From assembly GCA_047635695.1 (NCBI GenBank), contig JBLILN010000011.1:1-53000 (forward strand): a DNA stretch of 53,000 nt. Direction: 5' to 3'. The translations under genes were made by a program, and so were the position numbers. Below the pieces are notes generated by a model. That model had not been told where the DNA came from and did not search any database. It saw only the letters and a list, made by a program, of their open reading frames with translations. Below are positions 45,806 to 53,000 of the stretch, piece by piece. Position 1 is the first letter of the stretch, and every line of letters starts with the position of its first letter. The stretch is from UBA2136 sp047635695 (lineage in GTDB: Bacteria; Pseudomonadota; Alphaproteobacteria; UBA2136).

Positions 45806-46428
45806 TACTTTACGACTACTGGAGATCATCATCTTCCTATAGAGTACGCATTGCCCTGCATTTAAAGGGTGAACCTTTTGATGTGAAGCCTATAAACTTA
45901 GTAGCGGGTGAACAACACGCGCCTGCCTATTTAAAAATGAACCCACAAGGACTTGTACCCGCACTCGACCTTGAAAATGGTACGGTACTCACACAGTCGC
46001 TTGCTATCATTGAGTACCTTGACGAATGCTGTGCGGGGGCACCGCTGTTCCCTAAAGAGCCTGAAGCAAGGGCTATTGTTCGTGCCATGGCAAATATTAT
46101 TGCCTGCGACATTCACCCATTAAATAATTTACGTACCACCAAATACCTGAGCAACGACCTCAAAATTTCGGACGAAGAAAAAGACGCTTGGTATAAAAAA
46201 TGGCTGCTTGATGGATTTACGGCACTGGAGGCGATGACCCAAGACAATGACGCCTTTTTGTATGGCAACAGCCCTACTTTAGCTGATGTTTGCTTGATAC
46301 CACAAATGTACAATGCGCAAAGATTTAATATTGATGTATCACATTATAAAAACATTATAAAAGTTTGTAATAATTGCAGTAACATGTCAGAATTTCATTT
46401 ATCCCGCCCTGATAGATATCGTCCATAA
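45802..46428 (+). CDS. maiA: Maleylacetoacetate isomerase (zeta-class GST)
   Basis: 208 aa glutathione-transferase fold. N-terminal active-site motif RSSSSYRVRIALHLKG corresponds to the zeta-class SSCxxRVRIAL, with the usual cysteine replaced by serine, as in several bacterial members. MNPQGLVPAL and the C-terminal TLADVCLIPQMYNAQRF are family features. Isomerises maleyl- to fumarylacetoacetate using glutathione. Start overlaps fahA; last gene of the cluster. Confidence 0.92.
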   Translation: MILYDYWRSSSSYRVRIALHLKGEPFDVKPINLVAGEQHAPAYLKMNPQGLVPALDLENGTVLTQSLAIIEYLDECCAGAPLFPKEPEARAIVRAMANIIACDIHPLNNLRTTKYLSNDLKISDEEKDAWYKKWLLDGFTALEAMTQDNDAFLYGNSPTLADVCLIPQMYNAQRFNIDVSHYKNIIKVCNNCSNMSEFHLSRPDRYRP

Positions 46429-46501
46429 TTTAATTTAATTACCACTTAAAGTCCTTTTTCGCTACGCTTAAGTTATGAAGAATAAAAGGACCTTAAAAAA
46501 A

Positions 46502-46753
46502 ATGAAAACACTTATATTAGTGAACAGCACCTTACTTTTTATTTTTTTTGTAATCGCCATTGCTATTGCCAGTGACGATCGCACAGCGAGAAGATACACA
46601 AGCACGCCCCTGCAAATTACGCACGGTATTATTTATAAAGACGCTTTGTATAGACAATCGCAAATTATGGCGGCCAAGGCACGAAAGCGCGTAAAAATAC
46701 GCAAGGCATTTACCTATACAAATAGCGCAACATTGAAGAACGTTTATGAATAG
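46502..46753 (+). CDS. Small basic membrane-anchored or exported protein
   Basis: 83 aa from the ATG at 46502, which has AGGA 12 bases upstream; an in-frame ATG at 46475 has no site. Hydrophobic segment at residues ~3–25 (LVNSTLLFIFFVIAIAIA), then a basic tail with AKARKRVKIRKAF. Could be a signal peptide or a single membrane anchor. Overlaps the next gene by 8 bases. Not recognised. Confidence 0.55.
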   Translation: MKTLILVNSTLLFIFFVIAIAIASDDRTARRYTSTPLQITHGIIYKDALYRQSQIMAAKARKRVKIRKAFTYTNSATLKNVYE

Positions 46754-47009
46754 AATAGGCCTATTTTTAATAACAGTCGTATGCTTGTTTACCGTTAAAA
46801 TATATGCAAAGAATATCCCACAATGTGGCGTTGATCCTAATTTAAGAACAACCCATACAAGCGGCTGGACATTAAAACATAGCGCACGCAAAACGTATCG
46901 TTTTAGGTATATAGGTTGGCAACTAAACCAAGAAAACAATCGCAGAAAAAAGCCAAATAACGGTTGGTATAAAAATAAAAAATTAAGAAATATTGGTGAA
47001 ATCAATTAA
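46746..47009 (+). CDS. Small exported basic protein
   Basis: 87 aa. N-terminal signal peptide (IGLFLITVVCLFTVKIYA, cleavage after YA likely), then a very basic mature part ending KNKKLRNIGEIN with one cysteine. It overlaps the 46502 gene by 8 bases, so the two are a coupled pair. No family recognised; function unknown. Confidence 0.55.
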   Translation: MNRIGLFLITVVCLFTVKIYAKNIPQCGVDPNLRTTHTSGWTLKHSARKTYRFRYIGWQLNQENNRRKKPNNGWYKNKKLRNIGEIN

Positions 47010-47070
47010 ATATGTCTGTTTTTTTGTCGCTTAAATTTGTAAGCGATTTTATAAATATAGGTATCAATTT

Positions 47071-47592
47071 ATGAAAGAGAGAAGAATGATAACAAAAAAA
47101 TGGGTCGCACTTTCAGTGATGGCAGTGTCTTTACTTATTCAATCAGCAGCGTTTGCAGAAGATAAAGTCAAAACAAGTAGAGCTGACTTACAGCAGAAAC
47201 ATCAAGATAAACGGGATGCTGTCAAAGAACGGCTTGAAGAACGTCGTGGTGACATGCAAGACATACGTAAAGAACACCGTGATAATATGAAAGAAAAGCG
47301 TGAAGAGCATCGTGGTGACATGAAAGACAAACGCAAAGAACGCCATGATGACATGAAAGAAAAGCGTGAACAACATCGTGGTGACATGAAAGACAAACGC
47401 AAAGAACGCCATGATGACATGAAAGAAAAGCGTGAACAACATCGTGGTGACATGAAAGACAAACGCAAAGAACGCCATGATGACATGAAAGAAAAGCGTG
47501 AACAACATCGTGGTGACATGAAAGACAAACGTAAAGAACACCGTGATGGTATGAAAGAGCTAAAATCAAACAGTCGTGCAGCCAAAAAGTGA
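47071..47592 (+). CDS. Exported tandem-repeat coiled-coil protein
   Basis: 173 aa (start may instead be the ATG at 47086). Signal peptide ending QSAAFA, then five 22-residue units, each two 11-residue halves of the form MKEKREQHRGD / MKDKRKERHDD. Charged residues in an 11-residue period suggest a hendecad coiled coil. Periplasmic location likely. The centre units are nearly identical at DNA level. Not recognised as a family; resemblance to other charged periplasmic coiled coils is only general. Ended by a strong terminator. Confidence 0.75.
   Translation: MKERRMITKKWVALSVMAVSLLIQSAAFAEDKVKTSRADLQQKHQDKRDAVKERLEERRGDMQDIRKEHRDNMKEKREEHRGDMKDKRKERHDDMKEKREQHRGDMKDKRKERHDDMKEKREQHRGDMKDKRKERHDDMKEKREQHRGDMKDKRKEHRDGMKELKSNSRAAKK
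47209..47538 (+). repeat. 66-bp tandem repeat inside the coiled-coil gene
   Basis: Units begin at 47209, 47275, 47341, 47407 and 47473. The copies at 47341 and 47407 are identical, and the others are partly diverged. The period is a multiple of three, so copy-number changes keep the frame. Confidence 0.9.
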
Positions 47593-47621
47593 AGCATCAC
47601 CCGTTAATGAAGCTTAAAAAA

Positions 47622-47645
47622 AAGCCTCCTAAAGGAGGCTTTTTA
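47622..47645 (+). terminator. Rho-independent terminator
   Basis: AAGCCTCC, loop TAAA, GGAGGCTT and T-run, 30 bases past the repeat-gene stop; also lies ahead of the convergent 47656 gene and could serve it. Confidence 0.88.
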
Positions 47646-47655
47646 CATATGTTCG

Positions 47656-48003
47656 TTATTGGGGGCATGCATGTTCTAAAACAAACTCTTCTTCAACGAG
47701 GTTATTGGCAACATCATCGCCAAGCGCCAAAGCTATTTTAGGAATAATCTCCGTTTCAAAGAGCTTATATTCCGCCCCTTGTGTGCGGTTCATAAAATGC
47801 ATTTCACCTTTTATAGAAAATTTTAAAATTTTCATGTAACGCCCTGGTTTATCAATCATCTCGTCATCACTTTCAAAATGAATCTCAACCAGCGCATGCT
47901 CTTTTATATAATCAATTAAAGGTTGAAGGTCTGACAAAAACTGACTTAATTCGTCATGTTCGTCTGTTTTTGGTAAGTAATACAATACGTATTTTTGGCT
48001 CAT
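47656..48003 (-). CDS. Hypothetical protein, 115 aa
   Basis: Not recognised. The frame is open to 48042, but the ATG at 48003 has GAGGTG six bases upstream and is preferred. Reads as a soluble alpha/beta protein (KYVLYYLPKTDEHDELSQF, then a beta segment MKILKFSIKGEMHFM). No signal peptide or metal motif. Sits alone between the repeat gene and the acyl-CoA-synthetase-like gene. Confidence 0.65.
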   Translation of the reverse strand: MSQKYVLYYLPKTDEHDELSQFLSDLQPLIDYIKEHALVEIHFESDDEMIDKPGRYMKILKFSIKGEMHFMNRTQGAEYKLFETEIIPKIALALGDDVANNLVEEEFVLEHACPQ

Positions 48004-48117
48004 GCGAGCACCTCGCTTAAGGTTCGGTGAATGTGGAAACATTCATAAAATGAAAAGGGTAAGTGGATTTTATATAAAGGTACTATAAGGTAAATGCCAC
48101 AAATGTGCAACGCCGTA

Positions 48118-49833
48118 TTATTCTCTAAACTGTGTATCGTCCCATTTTTTAAAAAGATGCTTTAACTTATTACGTTGATACTTCCCTGTTGACGTCACAG
48201 GTAAACTATCACCAATAAGTACTACTTTGGGGCGCTTGCTAAAGGGTAAAACCTCTAAGCTTTTTAAAATTTGTTTTTCACAAAGTGCAGCACCTGCTTC
48301 TAATACAACGTAAGCCCCCACCTCTTCACCGTACATATTATTTTCAAAACCGACTGCCATGCCAGCTTTAACACCTTTTATTTTATTAATAGCCTCGTCA
48401 ATTTCAAGTGGTGAGTAATTGACCCCACCACGGATAATTAGTTCTTTCAATCGCCCTGTAATAAAGAAGAACTTACGCCCTTTTTCATCAAGTTTATAAA
48501 AACCTTCGTCACCACTTTTAAACCAACCAAACTCAAAGGCTTCCGCATTGGCATCAGGGCGTTTGTCATAACAACGCATTATATTATGGCCACGTATAAC
48601 AATTTCACCTTTTTCACCTTCAGGCACACTACAGCCATTTGCTTCATGAATATCCATTTCATTACAAGGCAAAGGGACACCGATAGACGGATAACCAAAT
48701 GAACGCATCCATTTTTGATAGTCAGCCTGATTTAAGTCAAAAGGTAAAAAACAACTATAGCAAGTTGTTTCACTTAACCCGTAACCGTGGTTGACTTTCA
48801 CGTTAAGCGCTTCATCAAAACGCTTAGCACTTTCGACCGTTAATGGCCCTGCCCCACAAATGACAAAGTAGGCAAGACCAGCCTTATCATGCTGCATTTT
48901 TTTTAGTGGTGCTGTATTTACTTCATTATCCGCTTCACAAAGGAAAGAAAGGACCGTTGGTACAACGCTGCCGTAAGTACAGCCTTGATCTTGGATAATT
49001 CTCCAATAATGGCTGGCGCTAAATTTTTCATTTAAAACAATAGAACCGCCAAAATATAAAGGTGTTAAAAGCGTTACGATAATGCCGTTCACATGGTGCA
49101 TAGGTAATATAAGCATTGCTTTATCAGCTGCTGTAAAACCATACCACTTTGCAATTTCCATCGCATCAATAATACAACTATATTGCTGTAGCAAAACACC
49201 CTTGGGCGTACCTGTGGTGCCTGACGTATAAACAAGCAAAGCGTCGCTTGCAAGCGTTGCATTACCGTTTATAAATTCATGCGAAGTACCTGCAAGCATT
49301 TCCGTAAGGCTTTCAAAGCCTTTGACGTCATCACCATTCATTTGCAAATAATTTTTTACCGTGTCGAATTTTGATTTCAAGGCTGTTATACGCGCAGTAT
49401 ATTCAGGCATAACAAACATAATTTTAACTTGCGCATTATTATGAATAAACAAAAGGCGTTCGTCGTCCTCACCTACATTAATGGGCACATAACAAGCCCC
49501 TACCATCCAACATGCAAACATCAGTGCGACTGTGTCGCTATGGTTATAAGCCACAGAAGAAACACGGTCATTTAACTGCACATCAAATTCTGTTAAAAGT
49601 AAATTGGCCATAGCGCAAACACGGTCATAAAACTGTCCATAGGTGTAGGTAGAGCTTTCACCTTCTTTATTCAGATAGGTTAAAAACTCTTTTGTTGGGT
49701 TTGCGGCAACACGCTGTTCAAATAAATGTGCAAAATTAGCAATGCCTTCAATATTTTCAACGTAAGGTTTATGAGGCATACTATGCCCCTTTAAAATTTG
49801 CTTTGCAGTTTGTACACTGTAAGAACTATTCAT
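48118..49833 (-). CDS. AMP-forming acyl-CoA synthetase-like enzyme (ANL family)
   Basis: 571 aa from the ATG at 49833 (AGGGG five bases upstream); the longer frame to 49884 has no site. Adenylation motifs in order: LVYTSGTTGTPKG, NHGYGLSETTC, FKSGDEGFYKLDEKG (substrate-activation D), RLKELIIRGGVNYSP (hinge) and GKYQRNKL with the catalytic lysine. Activates a carboxylic acid as acyl-AMP and normally transfers it to CoA. No neighbouring pathway genes point to a substrate, so fatty or aromatic acid remains open. Confidence 0.85.
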   Translation of the reverse strand: MNSSYSVQTAKQILKGHSMPHKPYVENIEGIANFAHLFEQRVAANPTKEFLTYLNKEGESSTYTYGQFYDRVCAMANLLLTEFDVQLNDRVSSVAYNHSDTVALMFACWMVGACYVPINVGEDDERLLFIHNNAQVKIMFVMPEYTARITALKSKFDTVKNYLQMNGDDVKGFESLTEMLAGTSHEFINGNATLASDALLVYTSGTTGTPKGVLLQQYSCIIDAMEIAKWYGFTAADKAMLILPMHHVNGIIVTLLTPLYFGGSIVLNEKFSASHYWRIIQDQGCTYGSVVPTVLSFLCEADNEVNTAPLKKMQHDKAGLAYFVICGAGPLTVESAKRFDEALNVKVNHGYGLSETTCYSCFLPFDLNQADYQKWMRSFGYPSIGVPLPCNEMDIHEANGCSVPEGEKGEIVIRGHNIMRCYDKRPDANAEAFEFGWFKSGDEGFYKLDEKGRKFFFITGRLKELIIRGGVNYSPLEIDEAINKIKGVKAGMAVGFENNMYGEEVGAYVVLEAGAALCEKQILKSLEVLPFSKRPKVVLIGDSLPVTSTGKYQRNKLKHLFKKWDDTQFRE

Positions 49834-49971
49834 AAAAACCCCTATAGAAAATGGTGAATAAATTAATTTATAAAAGTATATCACAAAAAAAGAACACCCT
49901 CAAATAAGGGGGTTTTTAATATTAACCGTTCCACCAATCTTGTTTCATTGTCACACGAATTTCATACAAAC

Positions 49972-49995
49972 AAAAAAAGACGCTACAAGAGCGCC
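49972..49995 (-). terminator. Rho-independent terminator of groESL
   Basis: GGCGCT, loop CTTGT, AGCGTC and a run of seven T on the minus strand, 26 bases past the groEL stop. One G·T pair in the stem. Confidence 0.8.
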
Positions 49996-50020
49996 CTTTT
50001 TCAGATAATAAAAGCAAGAC

Positions 50021-51670
50021 TTACATGCCCATGCCGCCCATACCAGGCATACCGCCGCCCATACCGGCCATTGGGTCCATAGGTTTTTCGTCTGCACTAT
50101 CAGTGACCATCACTTCTGTTGTGATCATGAGACCAGCAATAGAAGCCGCGTCTTGCAGTGCTGTACGCACAACTTTTGTCGGGTCAATAATACCAGCTTC
50201 GAACATGTTGACATATTCACCTGTTGCGGCGTTAAAACCAAAACCAGTTTCGTCAGATTCACTAACTTTACCAGCAACAACAGCACCATCAACACCCGCA
50301 TTTGCAGAGATTTGACGGATAGGCTCTTGGATAGCACGACGTAAAATATTAACACCCACGTCTTGGTCAGCGTTTTGTGTGTTCAAACCATCAAGTGCGC
50401 GACTGGCACGGATAAGTGCAACACCACCCCCTGCAACAACACCTTCTTCGATAGCGGCTTTTGTTGCGGCTAAAGCATCGTCAATGCGGTCACGTTTTTC
50501 ACGTACTTCAATTTCACTGGCACCACCAACTTTAATAACAGCAACACCACCTGCTAGTTTTGCAAGGCGTTCTTGAAGTTTTTCTTTATCGTAGTCAGAT
50601 GAAGTGTTTTCCATTTCACGACGAATTTGGTCAGTTCTTTTATCTACAGCCGATTTTTCACCCATACCGTCAACAATCGTTGTGTTGTCTTTTGTGAGTG
50701 TGATGGACTTAGCTGAACCAAGCATTTCAATGGTTGCGTCCTCAATTTTGTGGCCTACTTCTTCACTAATAACTGTTGCACCTGTTAAGATAGCAATGTC
50801 TTCTAGCATAGATTTACGGCGATCACCAAAACCAGGTGCTTTCGTTGCGGCTACTTTAAGGCCACCACGTAAACGGTTGACCACAAGCGCTGCAAGTGCT
50901 TCACCTTCTACATCTTCAGCGATGATGAATAACTGGCGGTTGCCCTGTGCAATTTGTTCTAAAATTTTAACCATTTGACCCAGGTTAGAAATTTTTCCGT
51001 CGACAAGCATGATCAAAGGATCGTCCATTTCGGCAATCATTTTTTCAGAATTTGTGACAAAGTACGGCGATAAATAACCACGATCAAACTGCATACCCTT
51101 CACAGTTTCAAGCGTCGTGTCTAGGCCTTTTGCTTCGTCCACAGTCACAACACCTTCGTTACCCACAACTTCCATGGCTTCTGAAATATGTTCACCAATA
51201 GATGTGTCACCATTGGCAGAGATTGTTGCTACTTGTGCAATTTCGTGTTTCGACGAAATAGGTTTCATTTGCTTACCAAGATCTTCAACCAAGGCCATTG
51301 TTGCTAGGTCAATACCGCGCTTAAGATCCATCGGGTTCATACCCGCTGCGACAGCTTTAACGCCCTCACGGAAAATAGCTTGCGTTAATACAGTCGCTGT
51401 TGTTGTACCGTCACCTGCAAGGTCTTCCGTGCGAGAGGCAACTTCTTTAACCATTTGCGCGCCCATGTTTTCAAATTTATCTTTTAAGTTGATTTCTTTT
51501 GCAACAGAGACACCGTCCTTGGTTACACGTGGTGCACCAAATGACTTGTCTAAAATAACATTACGGCCTTTTGGCCCAAGTGTTACTTTCACGGCGTCTG
51601 CAAGTGTGTTCACACCTTTAAGCATTTTTGCGCGTGCATCTTCACTAAATCTAATTTCTTTAACTGTCAT
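50021..51670 (-). CDS. groEL: 60-kDa chaperonin GroEL
   Basis: 549 aa. Complete chaperonin: ATP site GDGTTTATVLTQAI, KAPGFGDRRK, and the glycine/methionine tail ending in GMGGMGM. Forms the tetradecameric folding cage with GroES in the cytoplasm. Starts 66 bases after groES; shared transcript ended by the terminator at 49972. A single copy is visible. Confidence 0.98.
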   Translation of the reverse strand: MTVKEIRFSEDARAKMLKGVNTLADAVKVTLGPKGRNVILDKSFGAPRVTKDGVSVAKEINLKDKFENMGAQMVKEVASRTEDLAGDGTTTATVLTQAIFREGVKAVAAGMNPMDLKRGIDLATMALVEDLGKQMKPISSKHEIAQVATISANGDTSIGEHISEAMEVVGNEGVVTVDEAKGLDTTLETVKGMQFDRGYLSPYFVTNSEKMIAEMDDPLIMLVDGKISNLGQMVKILEQIAQGNRQLFIIAEDVEGEALAALVVNRLRGGLKVAATKAPGFGDRRKSMLEDIAILTGATVISEEVGHKIEDATIEMLGSAKSITLTKDNTTIVDGMGEKSAVDKRTDQIRREMENTSSDYDKEKLQERLAKLAGGVAVIKVGGASEIEVREKRDRIDDALAATKAAIEEGVVAGGGVALIRASRALDGLNTQNADQDVGVNILRRAIQEPIRQISANAGVDGAVVAGKVSESDETGFGFNAATGEYVNMFEAGIIDPTKVVRTALQDAASIAGLMITTEVMVTDSADEKPMDPMAGMGGGMPGMGGMGM

Positions 51671-51736
51671 TTTTCAATACCTTATAATAATATGTTAATA
51701 TTTAACTTTAGCTTAGCTTTTTATATCTAAAATATT

Positions 51737-52039
51737 TTAAGCTTCGTAAATAGCGATAATGTCGTCTTCTTTCATAATAAGAATATCATCACCGTTAATA
51801 TTAATTTCTGTTGTTGTTCCCCATTTACCAAAAAGAACTTTGTCACCAACTTTAACGTCCAATGGGCGTACAGAGCCGTCTGTCATGACAAAACCTGAAC
51901 CAACGGCCAGAATTTCGCCTTCAAGTGGCTTTTCCTTTGCACTGTCAGGGATAATGATACCACCAGCTGTCTTTGTTTGCTCTGGCAGGCGCTTAACAAC
52001 AACGCGGTCATGTAATGGTCGAATACTTGTTTTACTCAT
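51737..52039 (-). CDS. groES: 10-kDa co-chaperonin GroES
   Basis: 100 aa. RPLHDRVVVKRL at the N-terminus, the mobile loop ETKTAGGI-like EQTKTAGGIIIPD and GKWGTTTEI. Lid of the GroEL cage. First gene of groESL. No CIRCE element is visible in the 160 bases upstream, so HrcA control is not supported. Confidence 0.97.
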   Translation of the reverse strand: MSKTSIRPLHDRVVVKRLPEQTKTAGGIIIPDSAKEKPLEGEILAVGSGFVMTDGSVRPLDVKVGDKVLFGKWGTTTEININGDDILIMKEDDIIAIYEA

Positions 52040-52201
52040 ATAAAGAATACCCTCATATATTTAAATTAGCCTTTAAAGGCGTTTATAGCGGGATAATACC
52101 TCTTCCCCATTAAAAAAAGCAAGCAAAACGTCAATGAATACTTGAAAAGAACACCTTTAACCATTATATATATTTTACACCTACACACATGGACTTTTAA
52201 A

Positions 52202-52591
52202 ATGGAAAACACCATTACACCTTTAAGACATTGGCATGCATTGCTTAACCAACCTGTACTCCATAGAAGTGGCGTCATGATCGCTCGATTAAGAGAGATC
52301 TATAAAAGCTTAAACTATATTCACTCCATTAAAAATGAAGAAAATAAAGTTTTACCAGCGCAGTGGATTAAAGCGATTAACCGCCCTTATGGTAATAAGG
52401 ACAGCGCCTTACATTCTTTAAAAACGTGCAAAAATAAGGCAAGCCTTGTTTTAGCTTACGTTGAGAATGCCATTATTTTTAAACCTGAAAATTGGAGTAA
52501 CAATAAATGGAAAGAAGCGCAGCACTATATTGCAGATAATATTCAGTATATTATCGAAGATATTGAAAAAGAAATAGCCAAGCTAGGATAG
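52202..52591 (+). CDS. Hypothetical protein, 129 aa
   Basis: Not recognised. The ATG at 52202 (weak GGAC ahead) is preferred over the frame start at 52142, whose first residues look untranslated. Rich in lysine and asparagine with several helices: RHWHALLNQPVLHRSGVMIARLREI (in part RHWHALLNQPVLHR), then KIIF-like and KEAQHYIADNIQYIIEDIEKE. No signal peptide. Divergent from groES, ended by a terminator. Confidence 0.6.
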   Translation: MENTITPLRHWHALLNQPVLHRSGVMIARLREIYKSLNYIHSIKNEENKVLPAQWIKAINRPYGNKDSALHSLKTCKNKASLVLAYVENAIIFKPENWSNNKWKEAQHYIADNIQYIIEDIEKEIAKLG

Positions 52592-52596
52592 CGAAC

Positions 52597-52632
52597 ATAA
52601 AAAAAAGCCCTTCACAAGAGAGCTTTTTTTTT
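52597..52632 (+). terminator. Probable rho-independent terminator
   Basis: A-run and AGCCCTT, short loop, then AAGAGAGCT and a nine-T run just past the 52202 gene; the stem has one mismatch. Confidence 0.65.
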
Positions 52633-52739
52633 GTATAAACTGTTCATATTTATATAAAACTTTAAGTGTTTGTCATACCATTCAAAAAAATGTATTATTC
52701 GATAAATTCATAACAAGAAAAGACAAGGCACCCCTCACC

Positions 52740-53000
52740 ATGATGGAAAACGGCATTATCACTTACTTCCCATTTGCATTTAAAATGGTTATTTTTACTT
52801 ATATTGCTGCACTTTTATTTAAACCTGTGAGAAATTTTCTTGCCCCTGTATCAAGCGACGAAGGCTCTAAATGGTACTTTACTTTTGGTCGCTTAACCAT
52901 TTCAACGCTTATTTTAATCATGCCTTTTGCTTATGACCATTTTGTGCCTGAAGTAGCGGGTGACATTCGCTGGTATATGATGCACTTTGCAGGACTTGCA
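52740..53000 (+). CDS. Multi-pass membrane protein, N-terminal part
   Basis: 87 codons are visible and the frame runs off the right edge. Two ATG codons in a row start it. Predicted helices at ~12–28 and ~50–66 and another beginning near the edge (WYMMHFAGLA), with an FKPVRNFLAPVSSDEGSKWY loop between. Not recognised from this fragment. Confidence 0.7.
   Translation, partial: MMENGIITYFPFAFKMVIFTYIAALLFKPVRNFLAPVSSDEGSKWYFTFGRLTISTLILIMPFAYDHFVPEVAGDIRWYMMHFAGLA

Noticed and set aside
47209..47538. Regular repeat array that might suggest a CRISPR
   Set aside because: The units are contiguous, without spacers, and are translated in frame into a coiled coil with a signal peptide.
47188..47600. 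Three long overlapping minus-strand frames across the repeat gene
   Set aside because: They mirror the 66-bp coding repeat in other frames, have no ribosome sites and encode low-complexity residues.
49892..49920. Hairpin with T-run between groEL and the acyl-CoA synthetase-like gene
   Set aside because: The stem has a mismatch and a better terminator for groEL lies at 49972. It may be a second stop but cannot be assigned.
52066..52278. Minus-strand frame upstream of groES
   Set aside because: It overlaps the groES promoter region and the start of the plus-strand gene, has no ribosome site and its residues look random.

Overview
The window looks like chromosomal DNA from an AT-rich alphaproteobacterium. 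The main reasons are the unbroken order nuoABCDEFGHIJKLMN–birA–coaX–rnj (RNase J) on the minus strand, a dusB (nifR3) gene close to ntrY–ntrX, and TrkA/TrkH next to them. Genus cannot be fixed from sequence alone. Marine habitat is only a guess, based on the large RTX protein and a K+ uptake system.

Layout. 1–3386: 3' part of a giant type I-secreted RTX protein (cadherin-like repeats, a DUF4114-like module, RTX repeats and a von Willebrand A domain). 3444–22976: a long minus-strand block that starts with a cytidine-deaminase-like protein, a pterin dehydratase and a class IV aminotransferase. It continues through all 14 NADH dehydrogenase (complex I) genes, then biotin ligase, type III pantothenate kinase and RNase J. 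23132–25737: an odd short tRNA with a UAA anticodon, a CinA-type protein and ruvAB. 26159–30696: orphan proteins, an acetyltransferase and trkH/trkA. 30999–37139: ntrX, ntrY, a small exported protein, a Fis-like DNA-binding protein and dusB. 37497–41989: prolyl oligopeptidase, a frameshifted lipoprotein, tRNA-Thr(GGU), two orphan genes and a one-domain MazG. 42059–46428: the tyrosine/homogentisate pathway (hppD, hmgA, fahA, maiA), interrupted by a frameshifted zinc-ribbon gene. 46502–53000: small exported proteins including a 66-bp tandem-repeat gene, an acyl-CoA-synthetase-like enzyme, groES–groEL and the start of a membrane protein.

How it works together. Complex I feeds electrons from NADH to quinone and builds the proton gradient. 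BirA and CoaX, encoded behind it, supply biotin transfer and CoA. HppD, HmgA, FahA and MaiA take 4-hydroxyphenylpyruvate to fumarate plus acetoacetate; phenylalanine hydroxylase and tyrosine aminotransferase are not in the window. TrkA gates the TrkH K+ channel, and NtrYX forms a two-component system.

Most notable observations: a class I-shaped tRNA carrying the leucine anticodon UAA; a stand-alone Fis/NtrC-type DNA-binding domain directly behind dusB, where alphaproteobacteria normally have ntrB–ntrC; perfect inverted repeats embracing tRNA-Thr with a promoter that would start the transcript on the repeat; two genes each broken by what looks like one missing A in an A-run; and a CoaX that lacks a normal start codon and its usual N-terminal aspartate. 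I did not find an obviously new multi-gene defence or mobile system. No insertion sequence, prophage or CRISPR array is visible.
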